Source: Dokdonella sp.
Lineage (GTDB): Bacteria > Pseudomonadota > Gammaproteobacteria > Xanthomonadales > Rhodanobacteraceae
NCBI RefSeq assembly: GCF_019634815.1
Contig: NZ_JAHCAP010000001.1
Span: forward strand, 1-64,000
Reading direction: 5' to 3'
DNA length: 64,000 nt
This document shows, in pieces, positions 19,710 through 28,525 of the stretch. The position numbers and the translations under genes are program-made. How positions within the stretch are numbered: the first letter of the stretch is position 1; each line of letters opens with the position of its first letter. A model generated the notes under the pieces. That model searched no databases, was not told where the DNA came from, and saw only the letters and a list, made by a program, of their open reading frames with translations.

Positions 19710-20582
19710 ATGATGACAGCCACACCCACGGGCGCTGCCGAGACCTGGTTCAGCGAGCAGCATGCGCGCTCGGGTTCCTCCTTCGGCCTGCGCGTGAACG
19801 CGCGCCTGCATGCCGAGCAGACCCCGTTCCAGACGATCGAGATCTACGACACGACCGACTGGGGCAAGCTCATGGTGATCGACGGCTGCACCATGGTGTC
19901 CACGCGCGACAATTTCCTCTATCACGAGATGATGTCGCATCCCGCGCTGTTCACCCACGCACGCGCCAAGCGCGTGGTGATCATCGGTGGCGGTGACTGC
20001 GGCACGCTGCGCGAAGTGCTCAAGCACGAGGAAGTCGAGCAGGCCGTGCAGGTCGAGATCGACGAACGCGTGACGCGCCTGGCCGAGCAGTATTTCCCCG
20101 AGCTGTGCGCGTCCAACCATGATCCGCGCGCGCAGCTGTTGTTCATCGACGGCATCAAGTACATGGCCGAGCAGGATCCCGAGTCGATCGACCTCATCAT
20201 TGTCGATTCGACCGATCCGGTCGGCCCGGCCGAAGGGCTGTTCAACGCCGCCTTTTATGCGAGCTGCTTCCGCGCGCTGCGTCCGAGCGGGATCCTCGTG
20301 CAGCAGAGCGAGTCGCCACTGGTGCACCTGGACCTGATCAAGGCGATGCGCACCTCGATGCGCATGGCGCATTTCCAGGCCGTGCGCACGTTGCTGTTCC
20401 CGCAGCCCTTGTATCCGACCGGCTGGTGGAGCTGCACGATGGCGCGCAAGAACGCCGATCTCAGCGACTTCCGCGAGCGCGGCGCCGCCCAGCGCCAGTT
20501 CGATACGCGCTACTACAGCGTGGAAACGCACAAGGCCGCGCTGGCGCTGCCGCCATTCATGCGCGAAGCACTGGGCGAATGA
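19710..20582 (+). CDS. speE: Spermidine synthase
   Basis: Transfers the aminopropyl group of decarboxylated AdoMet to putrescine, giving spermidine. About 290 residues with family motifs: IEIYDTTDWGKLMVIDGC, NFLYHEMMSHPALF, the AdoMet-binding VVIIGGGDCGTLREVLKH, VEIDERV, and the active-site IIVDSTDPVGPAEGLF. Three ATG codons are possible (19698, 19710, 19713). AAGGA at 19701-19705 favours 19710 or 19713. It is paired divergently with speA. Confidence 0.96.
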   Translation: MMTATPTGAAETWFSEQHARSGSSFGLRVNARLHAEQTPFQTIEIYDTTDWGKLMVIDGCTMVSTRDNFLYHEMMSHPALFTHARAKRVVIIGGGDCGTLREVLKHEEVEQAVQVEIDERVTRLAEQYFPELCASNHDPRAQLLFIDGIKYMAEQDPESIDLIIVDSTDPVGPAEGLFNAAFYASCFRALRPSGILVQQSESPLVHLDLIKAMRTSMRMAHFQAVRTLLFPQPLYPTGWWSCTMARKNADLSDFRERGAAQRQFDTRYYSVETHKAALALPPFMREALGE

Positions 20583-20654
20583 GCGCTCGCGCGCGCGGCA
20601 GCCGCCGAGCGATGCGCCACACCGGCCCCATGCGTCGCGGTCCGGGCTGAAGCG

Positions 20655-21563
20655 ATGTCGGCGGTTTCCGCCTTCGGCCTGATCCTGGCGATGATTGTCG
20701 TCGGCAAGGTTCTGGCGTGGCGGCGCGTGGTGCCCGATCGGTCGGCAGACACGCTCAACCTGGTCGTGCTCTACGTCTGCCTGCCTGCGGCGGTGTTGCT
20801 GTACGCGCCGCGGCTCACCTTCGATCTGGACCTGGCGGGCCTGGTCGCGGTGCCGTGGCTGATCCTCATCGCCGCAAGCACGCTCACCCTGCTGCTTGCG
20901 CGTTGGCTGCGCTTTTCACCTGCGCTCACCGCGGTGCTGCTGTTGCAGATTCCGCTGGGCAACACCTCGTTTCTCGGCTTTGCGCTGATGCCTGCACTCG
21001 CCGGCGAGGACGCGCTGCGCTATGCGGTCGTCTACGACCAGTTCGGCAGCTTCATCATTCTCTCGACCTTCGGCCTGATCACGATCGGCCTCTACAGCGG
21101 CCAGCGCACCAGCCTGCGCGCGATCCTCGTGCGCATCGTCACTTTCGTGCCGTTCATCGCGCTCGTGCTCGCGCTCACGCTGATGCCACGCGACTACCCG
21201 CCGGTGATCGCAGGCCCACTCAAGCTCCTCGCCGACAGCCTGCTGCCGCTGGTCGCGCTCGCCAGCGGGATGCAATTGCAGTTGCGACTGCCGCAGCACC
21301 ATCGCCTGCCGCTGGTCTATGGCCTGGGCGCCAAGCTGCTGCTCATGCCGCTGCTGGCCCTGGGTCTGGCGAGCCTGCTCGGCCTCGACAGCCAGATGCG
21401 CGCGGCGGCAGTCTACGAGACCGCGATGCCGCCGATGATCACCGCGGGCGCGCTGCTGGCATTGGCGAAGCTCGAGCCGGAATTGGCCGCGGCGATGGTC
21501 GGTTTCGGCCTCATCGCTTCGATGGCGACCCTGCCGCTGTGGCATGTCCTGCTAGGCGCCTAG
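20655..21563 (+). CDS. AEC-family membrane transporter (auxin efflux carrier type)
   Basis: A 302-residue polytopic inner-membrane protein with about ten hydrophobic helices in two halves. Family-like features include LNLVVLYVCLPAAVLLY, the LLQIPLGNTSFLGFALMP helix, and the C-terminal YETAMPPMITAGALLALA helix. Bacterial relatives export or import small organic acids, including malonate and malate; the substrate here is not evident. The gene starts 72 bases after speE on the same strand and may be co-transcribed. Its stop codon lies inside a perfect palindrome. Confidence 0.85.
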   Translation: MSAVSAFGLILAMIVVGKVLAWRRVVPDRSADTLNLVVLYVCLPAAVLLYAPRLTFDLDLAGLVAVPWLILIAASTLTLLLARWLRFSPALTAVLLLQIPLGNTSFLGFALMPALAGEDALRYAVVYDQFGSFIILSTFGLITIGLYSGQRTSLRAILVRIVTFVPFIALVLALTLMPRDYPPVIAGPLKLLADSLLPLVALASGMQLQLRLPQHHRLPLVYGLGAKLLLMPLLALGLASLLGLDSQMRAAAVYETAMPPMITAGALLALAKLEPELAAAMVGFGLIASMATLPLWHVLLGA

Positions 21564-21568
21564 CAGGA
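21547..21568. repeat. Perfect palindrome at the end of the AEC gene
   Basis: TCCTGCTAGGC followed directly by GCCTAGCAGGA, an 11-bp perfect inverted repeat that includes the TAG stop (21561-21563). No T tract follows. It may work as a terminator-like or RNA-stabilising hairpin. Confidence 0.5.
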
Positions 21569-21674
21569 TCGGAGCGCAGGCTCCGGCGGCGGGATCCAAA
21601 CCCCTGCGCACGCCCCGCGGAACGCTCGGTCCATCCGCGCGCGCCTCGCCGCAGGGCTGTGCAGCAGCCGATGC

Positions 21675-21699
21675 TATCGTGCGCGTCGCGGCCCCCCCC
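21675..21699 (+). promoter_or_regulatory. Candidate -10 box and C8 tract before ggt
   Basis: TATCGT (21675-21680) may be the -10 box. A run of eight C (21692-21699) separates it from the GGAG ribosome-binding site and the ATG at 21711. The tract is in the predicted leader, not in coding sequence. Confidence 0.35.
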
Positions 21700-21710
21700 G
21701 GAGTCCTGCC

Positions 21711-23408
21711 ATGCAACGCGCCTTCCTGATCCTCGCGACCGCCTTGATCAGCTGCAGCGCACAGGCGGGCGACCGCATCACCGGAAAATCATTCGCCACC
21801 CGCTCGGAAGTGATCGCCACGCACGGCATGGTGGCGACCTCGCATCCGCTGGCGACCCAGATCGGTCTGGACGTGCTCAAGCGCGGCGGCAGCGCGGTGG
21901 ATGCCGCGATTGCAGCCAATGCCGCGCTCGGCCTCATGGAGCCGGTGTCCAACGGCGTCGGCGGGGATCTGTTCGCGATCGTGTGGGATGCGAAGACGAA
22001 GAAGCTCTACGGCTACAACGGCTCGGGACGCTCGCCCAAATCCTTGACCCTGGCGTGGTTCAAGGAGCATGGCTACACCGCGATTCCGCCGCTCGGTCCG
22101 CTGCCGGTGAGCGTACCCGGCGCGGTCGACGGCTGGTTTGCACTGCATGGGCGCTTTGGCAAGTTGCCGATGAAGGATGTGCTGGCACCGACGATTGCCT
22201 ATGCGCGCGAGGGCTTTCCGGTCACCGAGCTCATTGCACATTACTGGGCATTGTCGGTACCGAAACTTGCGAAATTTCCGGGCTTCACCGAGCAGTTCAC
22301 GCTCGCCGGCAAGGCGCCGGCCAAGGGCGAGATCTGGAAGAACCCGAACCTCGCCGACACCCTGCAGGCGATCGCGCGCGGCGGCCGCGACGCCTTCTAC
22401 AAGGGCAGGATCGCGCACACGATCGCCGACTACATCAAGGCGCAGGGCGGCTTTCTCTCGTTCGATGACCTCGCCAGCCACCACGGCGAATGGGTCGAGC
22501 CGATCTCGACCAACTATCGCGGCTTCGACGTCTGGGAGCTGCCGCCCAACGGTCAGGGCCTGGCCGCGCTGCAGATGCTCAACATCCTCGAGGGCTACGA
22601 TTTCTCGAAGATCCCGTTCGGCAGCGCCGAGCATGTGCATCTGTTCGTCGAGGCCAAGAAACTCGCCTTCGAGGATCGCGCGAAGTTCTATGCCGATCCG
22701 GCCTTCGCCAAGGCACCGATCGAGGGACTGTTGTCGAAGGACTATGCCGCGCAGCGGCGCAAGCTGATCTCGCCCGACCAGGCGATGAAGGCGGTCGAGC
22801 CGGGCACCCCGCCGCTGGGCGGCGACACCATCTATCTCACCACCGCCGATCAATGGGGCAACATGGTCTCGCTGATCCAGTCGAACTTCCGCGGCATGGG
22901 TTCGGGCATGTCGCCGCCGGGGCTGGGCTTCATCCTGCAGGACCGCGGCGAGCTGTTTGCGCTGGTGGATGGCCACGCCAACACCTACGCGCCGGGCAAG
23001 CGACCGTTCCACACCATCATTCCGGCCTTCATCACCAAGGACGGCGCGCCGTGGCTGAGCTTTGGCCTCATGGGCGGCGACATGCAGCCGCAGGGCCACG
23101 TGCAGATCGTGATGAACCTGATTGATTACCACATGAACCTGCAGGAAGCAGGCGATGCGCCGCGCACCCAGCACGAAGGCTCGACCGCGCCCGATGGCCA
23201 GGCCACGCCGATGAACGATGGCGGCTGGGTCGATCTGGAATCGGGCTTTGCCTACGAAAGCGTGCGTGGCCTCATGCGCAAGGGACACTCGGTGCGCTTT
23301 GCCGACGGCCCCTATGGCGGCTATCAGGCGATCGGCTGGGATGCGAGCACGCGCACCTACACCGGCGCCTCGGAAGGCCGCAAGGACGGCCAGGCCTCCG
23401 GTTACTGA
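21711..23408 (+). CDS. ggt: Gamma-glutamyltransferase, exported
   Basis: Hydrolyses or transfers the gamma-glutamyl group of glutathione and related compounds; an Ntn-hydrolase that self-cleaves into two subunits. The 565 residues begin with a signal peptide (MQRAFLILATALISCSAQA). The family start ATSHPLATQIGLDVLKRGGSA follows, then the PVSNGVGGDLFAIVWD region. Thr ~373 in GGDTIYLTTADQWGNM aligns with the autocatalytic nucleophile, seven residues before the D-x-x-G-N motif. The usual Thr-Thr-His is here Thr-Ile-Tyr, so this is a divergent subfamily. It probably acts in the periplasm. Monocistronic by position. Confidence 0.92.
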   Translation: MQRAFLILATALISCSAQAGDRITGKSFATRSEVIATHGMVATSHPLATQIGLDVLKRGGSAVDAAIAANAALGLMEPVSNGVGGDLFAIVWDAKTKKLYGYNGSGRSPKSLTLAWFKEHGYTAIPPLGPLPVSVPGAVDGWFALHGRFGKLPMKDVLAPTIAYAREGFPVTELIAHYWALSVPKLAKFPGFTEQFTLAGKAPAKGEIWKNPNLADTLQAIARGGRDAFYKGRIAHTIADYIKAQGGFLSFDDLASHHGEWVEPISTNYRGFDVWELPPNGQGLAALQMLNILEGYDFSKIPFGSAEHVHLFVEAKKLAFEDRAKFYADPAFAKAPIEGLLSKDYAAQRRKLISPDQAMKAVEPGTPPLGGDTIYLTTADQWGNMVSLIQSNFRGMGSGMSPPGLGFILQDRGELFALVDGHANTYAPGKRPFHTIIPAFITKDGAPWLSFGLMGGDMQPQGHVQIVMNLIDYHMNLQEAGDAPRTQHEGSTAPDGQATPMNDGGWVDLESGFAYESVRGLMRKGHSVRFADGPYGGYQAIGWDASTRTYTGASEGRKDGQASGY

Positions 23409-23478
23409 AGCGGACGTCGTTTGGTGAGGCGGCGCGAGCGGTGTACGCTGCGCGGCATTGCAGACCGGCGGAGGCATG

Positions 23479-24111
23479 ATGCTCAAGGTACTGGTGGCAA
23501 GTTCCAAGGGTGGCGCGGGCAAGAGCACGATCGCGACCAATCTGGCCGCAAGTTTTGCGGTCGACGGCAAGAACACCGTACTGGTCGATGCCGACCGTCA
23601 GGGTTCGAGCCTGCACTGGTGCGAACGCCGCGCGATCCATCCCGACGCGGTACTCGGAGTGCCCGGCCTGCGCCGCGACTGGGCCAGGCAGGTTCCCGCC
23701 GATGCCCAGTGCGTGATCATCGACACGCCCGCTGGTATCCGCGCCAACGAAGTCGCCGAATGGCTCGACTATGCCGACGTGCTGGTGGTGCCGGTACTGC
23801 CCTCGGCCATCGATCTGGAAGCCACCACGCCGTTTCTCGAGGAAGTCGCGGCCCTGCCGCGCGTGAAGAAGGGCAAGGCCACGGTCGGCCTCGTCGCCAA
23901 CCGCCTCAAGCCCTGGACCAACGCTTCGCAAGCCGCGGTCGAGGAAATGCAGACGCTGGGCTTCCCGCTGGTGGCGCAGCTGCGCGACACCCAGGGCTAC
24001 GTGCTCGCCAATGCGCTGGGCAAGAGCATCTTCGACTACCACTCCGAGCAGGTGCGCTCGCACCAGGAAGACTGGGCCAAATTGATCCGCTGGCTCAAGA
24101 AGCACGCCTGA
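23479..24111 (+). CDS. Orphan ParA-family ATPase
   Basis: A 210-residue ParA/MinD-type ATPase. The deviant Walker A is ASSKGGAGKSTIATNL at the N-terminus, the VLVDADRQGSS switch I region follows, and IIDTPAG is the Walker B equivalent. Members position cargo such as chromosomes, plasmids, chemotaxis arrays or microcompartments by dynamic nucleoid binding. No parB, helix-turn-helix or cargo gene is adjacent, so the partner is unknown. GGAGG at 23470-23474 favours ATG 23479 over the adjacent ATG 23476. Confidence 0.88.
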   Translation: MLKVLVASSKGGAGKSTIATNLAASFAVDGKNTVLVDADRQGSSLHWCERRAIHPDAVLGVPGLRRDWARQVPADAQCVIIDTPAGIRANEVAEWLDYADVLVVPVLPSAIDLEATTPFLEEVAALPRVKKGKATVGLVANRLKPWTNASQAAVEEMQTLGFPLVAQLRDTQGYVLANALGKSIFDYHSEQVRSHQEDWAKLIRWLKKHA

Positions 24112-24162
24112 GCCGCGCCGACGGAGTGGGCGAAGCAGGCGGGTCGACTCGCCGGCCCGTTT

Positions 24163-24178
24163 GCATGTGCTGACATGC
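24163..24178. repeat. Short inverted repeat before the EF-hand gene
   Basis: GCATGT-GCTG-ACATGC, 6-bp perfect arms with a 4-base centre, about 100 bases upstream of the EF-hand gene. It could be an operator; nothing else supports that. Confidence 0.3.
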
Positions 24179-24274
24179 CTTTGCGTGGTCTTTGCGCAGC
24201 GCAGGTCAGCCATTTCGCGCCCGGCGCGTTCAAAGCCGGTGCAGCCCTCCCCGCTGCGAACCGGAGATGCCCCG

Positions 24275-24754
24275 ATGCAAGTCCTTTCCCGCTCCCTCAC
24301 CCGCTGCGCGCTCGCCGCCGCCTGCCTGCTCGGCATGGCCGCCGCAGGCGCAGCCACGCCGCCCGCTACCACCCCGGGCGCGCAGCCCGTGTCGGCACCG
24401 GCCCATGCGCGCCAGCGCCTCGACGCCAATGGCGATGGCCAGGTCAGCCGCGCCGAATACCAGGCCTGGATCGATGCGCGCTTCGCCAGGATCGACACCA
24501 ATGGCGACGGCGTTGTCAGCGTCGGAGAAATCATCGATTCGCCGGCGGCGCGCCAACGGGCCGAGCGTCGCGCGCGACGTTTCGTCGAGCGCTTCGCCGC
24601 ACCCGGCAGCAGTCAGGTGTCGCGCAGCGACTTCGAGACGGCGCTGATGGTCCGCTTCGATCGCGTGGCCGACGGTGGCGACACGGTATCGCTCGACCAA
24701 CTGCGACCCGACCATCCCCGCGGACCGCGCAAGCACGACGCGCCCGGGCATTGA
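24275..24754 (+). CDS. Exported EF-hand calcium-binding protein
   Basis: A 159-residue secreted or periplasmic protein. Residues ~1-28 are a signal peptide (basic start, then ALAAACLLGMAAAGAATP). Two canonical EF-hand loops follow, DANGDGQVSRAE near residue 51 and DTNGDGVVSVGE near 75, each with Asp/Asn at positions 1, 3 and 5 and Glu at 12, so calcium binding is likely. The C-terminal third has degenerate EF-hand-like segments. Function beyond calcium binding is unknown. A GGAG site precedes ATG 24275. Confidence 0.85.
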   Translation: MQVLSRSLTRCALAAACLLGMAAAGAATPPATTPGAQPVSAPAHARQRLDANGDGQVSRAEYQAWIDARFARIDTNGDGVVSVGEIIDSPAARQRAERRARRFVERFAAPGSSQVSRSDFETALMVRFDRVADGGDTVSLDQLRPDHPRGPRKHDAPGH

Positions 24755-24886
24755 GCGCCCGGCGCCGGTCCCGAGCCCGGCGCGGGCAAGTGCGCGTGCA
24801 GCGCCGGTAACATGGGCTGCGACATGACTTGACCACAACCGTCCCGGTTGCGGCATCATCGTCGCAGTCCAACGGAGTGATCAGCC

Positions 24887-25366
24887 ATGAGCACGCGTGA
24901 CCTCATCCTCGTTCGTCACGCGCATGCGCAAAATGCAGCGTCCGGCCAAGGCGACCTCGAACGCACCTTGAGCGCCACCGGGATCGCCGAAGCCGACGCC
25001 GCCGGACTCTGGCTCAAGCAGCACGGTGCCACGCCCGATCGTGTGCTGTGTTCGCCTGCACAGCGCGCACAGGCGACCTGCGAGCGGCTGGTCGGCGCGC
25101 TTGGCTGCCCGCGCGCAACGGAAGACGCGCGCATCTACGAGGCCACGCCGGCGACCCTGCTGCGCATCCTCGATGAGCACACCGACGCCCGCTGCCTTAT
25201 GCTGGTCGGCCACAATCCAGGCTTCGAATCGCTGCTGGCCCTGCTCAGCGAGGGCGCCTCCGATGCCGGCCGTGGCATGCCACCGGGTGCTGTCGCCTGG
25301 TTGTCCCTGCCGCAGGGTGAAATCGAGCCGGGCCAAGCCCAGGTCCGCCACTTCTGGTGGCCCTAG
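24887..25366 (+). CDS. sixA: SixA-like histidine phosphatase
   Basis: A 159-residue phosphoglycerate-mutase-superfamily phosphatase. The catalytic RHG-type motif is LILVRHAHAQ at residues ~6-15, and the second catalytic His is in LMLVGHNPGFESLL near 108. SixA dephosphorylates phosphohistidine on phosphotransfer proteins such as ArcB or PtsN-pathway components. The length and short form match SixA, but the target here is not shown. It is followed 10 bases later by the YceI gene and looks like the first gene of a three-gene run. Confidence 0.88.
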   Translation: MSTRDLILVRHAHAQNAASGQGDLERTLSATGIAEADAAGLWLKQHGATPDRVLCSPAQRAQATCERLVGALGCPRATEDARIYEATPATLLRILDEHTDARCLMLVGHNPGFESLLALLSEGASDAGRGMPPGAVAWLSLPQGEIEPGQAQVRHFWWP

Positions 25367-25376
25367 GACGTGACCG

Positions 25377-25973
25377 ATGCGCCCCGTGCTGCTCGCGCTC
25401 GCGCTGGTGGCCGTGCTGCTGGCCCGCGAGGCGTCCGCGAGCGATGACGGCCGCTTCATGCGCCTGGATGCGCAGCGGTCGAGCGGCAGCTTCCGCGTCA
25501 AACTCATCTGGCTGTTCGGCATCGATGGCGAGTTCGGCCGCATCGACGGCGAGATCCGCCGCAATGACTTTCGCGACAGCCTGCAGGTGACGGCACGCGT
25601 GGATGTGCGCAACCTGCACATGGCCAGCTCGCGCCAGGAGACCTGGGCCAAGTCGGAAGAGTTCTTCGATGCTGCCCACCACCCGCAGCTCAGCTTTGTC
25701 TCCGATGAATTCGCCCGCCTGCGTTTGCGCGAAGGTGGCGAACTCACCGGCCGCCTGACCGTGCGCGGCATCACCCAGCCAGTACGCCTCGAACTCCTGC
25801 CTGCGCAATGCGCGCATCCGGCTTTCGAGTGTCCGATCCGCGTCAATGGTTCGATCCGCCGCTCGCGGTTCGGCATGACGAGCCATCGCGGCACGCTCGC
25901 CGACAAGGTCGAAATCGACTTCAACATCTTTGTCGCTGGCGACACCGCACGTGACGCCTTGGCACCGGGATGA
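25377..25973 (+). CDS. YceI-family periplasmic lipid-binding protein
   Basis: A 198-residue exported lipocalin-like protein. Residues 1-22 are a signal peptide. The family hallmarks are GSFRVKLIWLFGIDGEFGRIDGEI, then VTARVDVRNL, SEEFFDAAHHPQLSFVSD and GRLTVRGITQPVRLEL. YceI proteins bind isoprenoid or amphiphilic ligands such as polyisoprenyl quinone precursors. The stop overlaps the next ATG (ATGA), so the phospholipase D gene is translationally coupled. Confidence 0.9.
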   Translation: MRPVLLALALVAVLLAREASASDDGRFMRLDAQRSSGSFRVKLIWLFGIDGEFGRIDGEIRRNDFRDSLQVTARVDVRNLHMASSRQETWAKSEEFFDAAHHPQLSFVSDEFARLRLREGGELTGRLTVRGITQPVRLELLPAQCAHPAFECPIRVNGSIRRSRFGMTSHRGTLADKVEIDFNIFVAGDTARDALAPG

Positions 25974-27808
25974 GCGTGATCGCAGCGTCATCACCAGGCG
26001 CCTGCCTGCTGCGCTGGCTGGCAGTCACCAGCGTGCTGCTGCTTGGCGCTTGCGGCCTCAATCGGCCGCTCGCGCGTCAAGCCGCCCATCTGGTTGCGCA
26101 GGAGCGTCCGACCGCACTCGACTGCGATCGCGCCGACCATTGCGCGCTCGCTTCGCCCTACATGGAACTCGCCGATGCCGCGCGCCGGGACGATCGCGAC
26201 GGGGCGCCGGCACACGTGGTCGATGTGCTCGAGCAGGGCGCCGAGTCATTGCAGATCCGCGTCCATTTGATCCGTGCCGCACGGCACAGCATCGACATCC
26301 AGACCTTCATCTGGGCCGAAGACGACGCTGGCTGGCTGGTGCTCGACGAGCTGATCGCGGCGGCGCGGCGCGGGGTCAAGGTGCGCATCCTCGCCGACCA
26401 GCTGTTTTCACTGGATGACGAGGAGTGGCTCGCCCGCATCGCTCGCGCCCACGTCAATCTCGAGTTCCGTCTCTACAACCCGACCTTCGACAAGGCCGTG
26501 ACCCAGCCGGTGGATTTCGCCGCCAGCATCCTGTGCTGCTTCTCGCGCTTCAACCAGCGCATGCACAACAAGTTGTTTCTCGTCGATGGTGAGATCGGTA
26601 TCGCCGGCGGGCGAAACTACGAGAACCGCTATTTCGACTGGGACCAGACCTTCGACTACCGCGACCGTGACGTGCTGGTGATCGGTCCGCGCAGCGGCGC
26701 GCAGATGCAGGCCTCGTTCGAGCAGTTCTGGAAGCATCCGCGCGCGGTGCCGCTGACCCGCCTCAACGATGTCAACCATCGCCTTGTCCGCGACGGACTG
26801 CAGCATCGGGCACTGCAAGCGCCGCCCGACATCGACCAGTCACGGGTTGACGCGCTGCGCGCACGCGCGGTCGACCCGCAGGCGATGCAGGCATTGGCGG
26901 CGCGCGCACAATGGGTCGGTGCGGTCGACTACTTTTCCGACGCACCGGACAAGGCCCAGCGCGCCGATGATCCGGCCCTGCTCGCGCTGACCACGCGCAT
27001 CAGCGACTTGTTGTTGCAGGCAAAGCACGAGGTCGTGCTGGAGACGCCCTATCTTGTGTTCAGCCGCAAGGCGCGCCGGATCTTCCGCTATCTGCACAAG
27101 CGCAAGGATCCGGCGCAAGTGATCGTCTCGACCAACTCGCTCGCTGCGACCGATGCGTTCTACGTCTATGCGCTGTCCTACAAGTACAAGAAGCGCTATC
27201 TGCGCAGCTATGGCTTTCGCATCCACGAGTTCAAACCGTTCCCGCAGGATGCTGCCGAGTTCATCGCCGACTACGACGCGCTCGCTGGCGGTGACAACGC
27301 GGGTCGCTACCAGCGCTACGCGCAGGCGCCGCTCAGACGTGGCGGCGTGCGCTTGGGCCTGCATGCCAAATCGCTGGTGATCGACCGCGCGATCACCATC
27401 ATCGGATCGCACAACTTCGATCCGCGCTCGGACAACTACAACACCGAATCCGGCTTCATCATCGCCGACGTGGCGGTCGCGGCGCGCGTGCAGGCGGCGA
27501 TCCTGCGCAATACCGCGCCGGGGAATGCCTGGCTGATCGCGCCGCGCCAGCGCAATGGCTTGCTGGCACGGATCAACGAACCGATCGCGGACCTGTCCGC
27601 GCGCCTGCCCTTGTTCGACCTGTGGCCGTTCCGCTACAGCTCGAGCTTCGAGCTCGATCCCGGTTGCGCGCCGTCAAGACCCGAAGATCCGGGATTCTAT
27701 GCCTGCCACCGTGATGTCGGCGATTTCCCCGAGGTCGACCTGCCGCTCAAGACCATCTACACGCGCATCATCACCGCCTTCGGCGCCGGCCTCGCCGGGA
27801 TCCTCTGA
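25970..27808 (+). CDS. Phospholipase D/ClsC-like lipoprotein
   Basis: A 612-residue protein with two HKD phospholipase-D motifs: RMHNKLFLVDGEIGIAGG near residue 200 and LHAKSLVIDRAITIIGSHN near 465. The N-terminus has a lipobox (LLLGACG), so it is probably anchored to a membrane on the periplasmic side. The overall architecture resembles cardiolipin synthase C, which makes cardiolipin from phosphatidylglycerol and phosphatidylethanolamine; a nuclease or phospholipase role cannot be excluded. It is coupled to yceI by an ATGA overlap. Confidence 0.88.
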   Translation: MSVIAASSPGACLLRWLAVTSVLLLGACGLNRPLARQAAHLVAQERPTALDCDRADHCALASPYMELADAARRDDRDGAPAHVVDVLEQGAESLQIRVHLIRAARHSIDIQTFIWAEDDAGWLVLDELIAAARRGVKVRILADQLFSLDDEEWLARIARAHVNLEFRLYNPTFDKAVTQPVDFAASILCCFSRFNQRMHNKLFLVDGEIGIAGGRNYENRYFDWDQTFDYRDRDVLVIGPRSGAQMQASFEQFWKHPRAVPLTRLNDVNHRLVRDGLQHRALQAPPDIDQSRVDALRARAVDPQAMQALAARAQWVGAVDYFSDAPDKAQRADDPALLALTTRISDLLLQAKHEVVLETPYLVFSRKARRIFRYLHKRKDPAQVIVSTNSLAATDAFYVYALSYKYKKRYLRSYGFRIHEFKPFPQDAAEFIADYDALAGGDNAGRYQRYAQAPLRRGGVRLGLHAKSLVIDRAITIIGSHNFDPRSDNYNTESGFIIADVAVAARVQAAILRNTAPGNAWLIAPRQRNGLLARINEPIADLSARLPLFDLWPFRYSSSFELDPGCAPSRPEDPGFYACHRDVGDFPEVDLPLKTIYTRIITAFGAGLAGIL

Positions 27809-27844
27809 GGCGCACGGCGATTGACGTGGCCGGCCCCGCCTCGA

Positions 27845-27850
27845 TAGTCT
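27845..27850 (+). promoter_or_regulatory. Candidate -10 box (TAGTCT) upstream of the YkvA gene
   Basis: TAGTCT lies 30 bases before the ATG at 27880; no clear -35 box. Confidence 0.3.
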
Positions 27851-27879
27851 GTGCCGCTCTTTGCCGTGGAGATTTCCGC

Positions 27880-28458
27880 ATGTCGCTCGCGATCACCATC
27901 GAACTCGGCGATGCCGATCTCCAGCACTTCATCGACGCGATGAAGAAGGCGCAGGAGAACACCAAGAACCTTTCTCCGCAGCAGATTGCCGACGCCGCCA
28001 CCCAGCTGCTCGCTGACGGCCACAAGATCCAGGTGCCCGACTTCATCGCGCAGCGGCTGCACAAGCTCGACCTGATGATTTCGATGGTCAATGACGAAGG
28101 CTTCGGCTTGCCTGCCGAAGACAGGCAGCGCGTGCTCGCCTGCCTGACCTATTTCGCCAATCCGCAAGACATCATCCCCGACAACGTGCCGGTATTGGGC
28201 TTCCTCGACGATGCCATCATGATCGAGCTGTGCCAGCGCGAGCTGCATCACGAACTCGACGCCTACGAGGACTTTGTCGATTTCCGCAACCGCGAGGCGG
28301 CTGCTCGCGGTGTCGATCCGGCCACACTCAAGACCCAGCGCGTGGACTGGGCCGAAGCACGCCGCGTCGAAGTGATCGATCGCATGCGCAAGCGGCGCGG
28401 TCAGAGCTATCAATCCAACGATGGCTGGCGTCCGCGTCTGTTCTCCTTCGGCGGCTGA
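27880..28458 (+). CDS. YkvA/DUF1232-domain protein
   Basis: A 192-residue protein. The central DUF1232 (YkvA) segment LACLTYFANPQDIIPDNVPV is followed by LGFLDDAIMIEL, the family signature around D-x-I-P-D. In this version the segment is not strongly hydrophobic, so the protein may be soluble or peripheral. Function is unknown. The ATG at 27880 is chosen because a GTGGAG site precedes it; an upstream in-frame start adds only non-conserved residues. A strong terminator follows. Confidence 0.85.
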   Translation: MSLAITIELGDADLQHFIDAMKKAQENTKNLSPQQIADAATQLLADGHKIQVPDFIAQRLHKLDLMISMVNDEGFGLPAEDRQRVLACLTYFANPQDIIPDNVPVLGFLDDAIMIELCQRELHHELDAYEDFVDFRNREAAARGVDPATLKTQRVDWAEARRVEVIDRMRKRRGQSYQSNDGWRPRLFSFGG

Positions 28459-28483
28459 AAACACACCGCCACACCGGAACACG

Positions 28484-28505
28484 GGGCCGCGCAAGCGGCC
28501 CTTTT
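28484..28505 (+). terminator. Rho-independent terminator after the YkvA gene
   Basis: GGGCCGC-GCAA-GCGGCCC followed by TTTT: a 7-bp GC stem, a 4-base loop and a U tract, 26 bases after the stop. Between convergent genes. Confidence 0.88.
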
Positions 28506-28525
28506 CATTGGCCGCCAGACCCGGC

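Noticed and set aside
22820..22860. ggt as an inactive pseudo-enzyme because Thr-Thr-His is altered
   Set aside because: The nucleophile Thr is in the correct register seven residues before D-x-x-G-N; only the following two residues differ.
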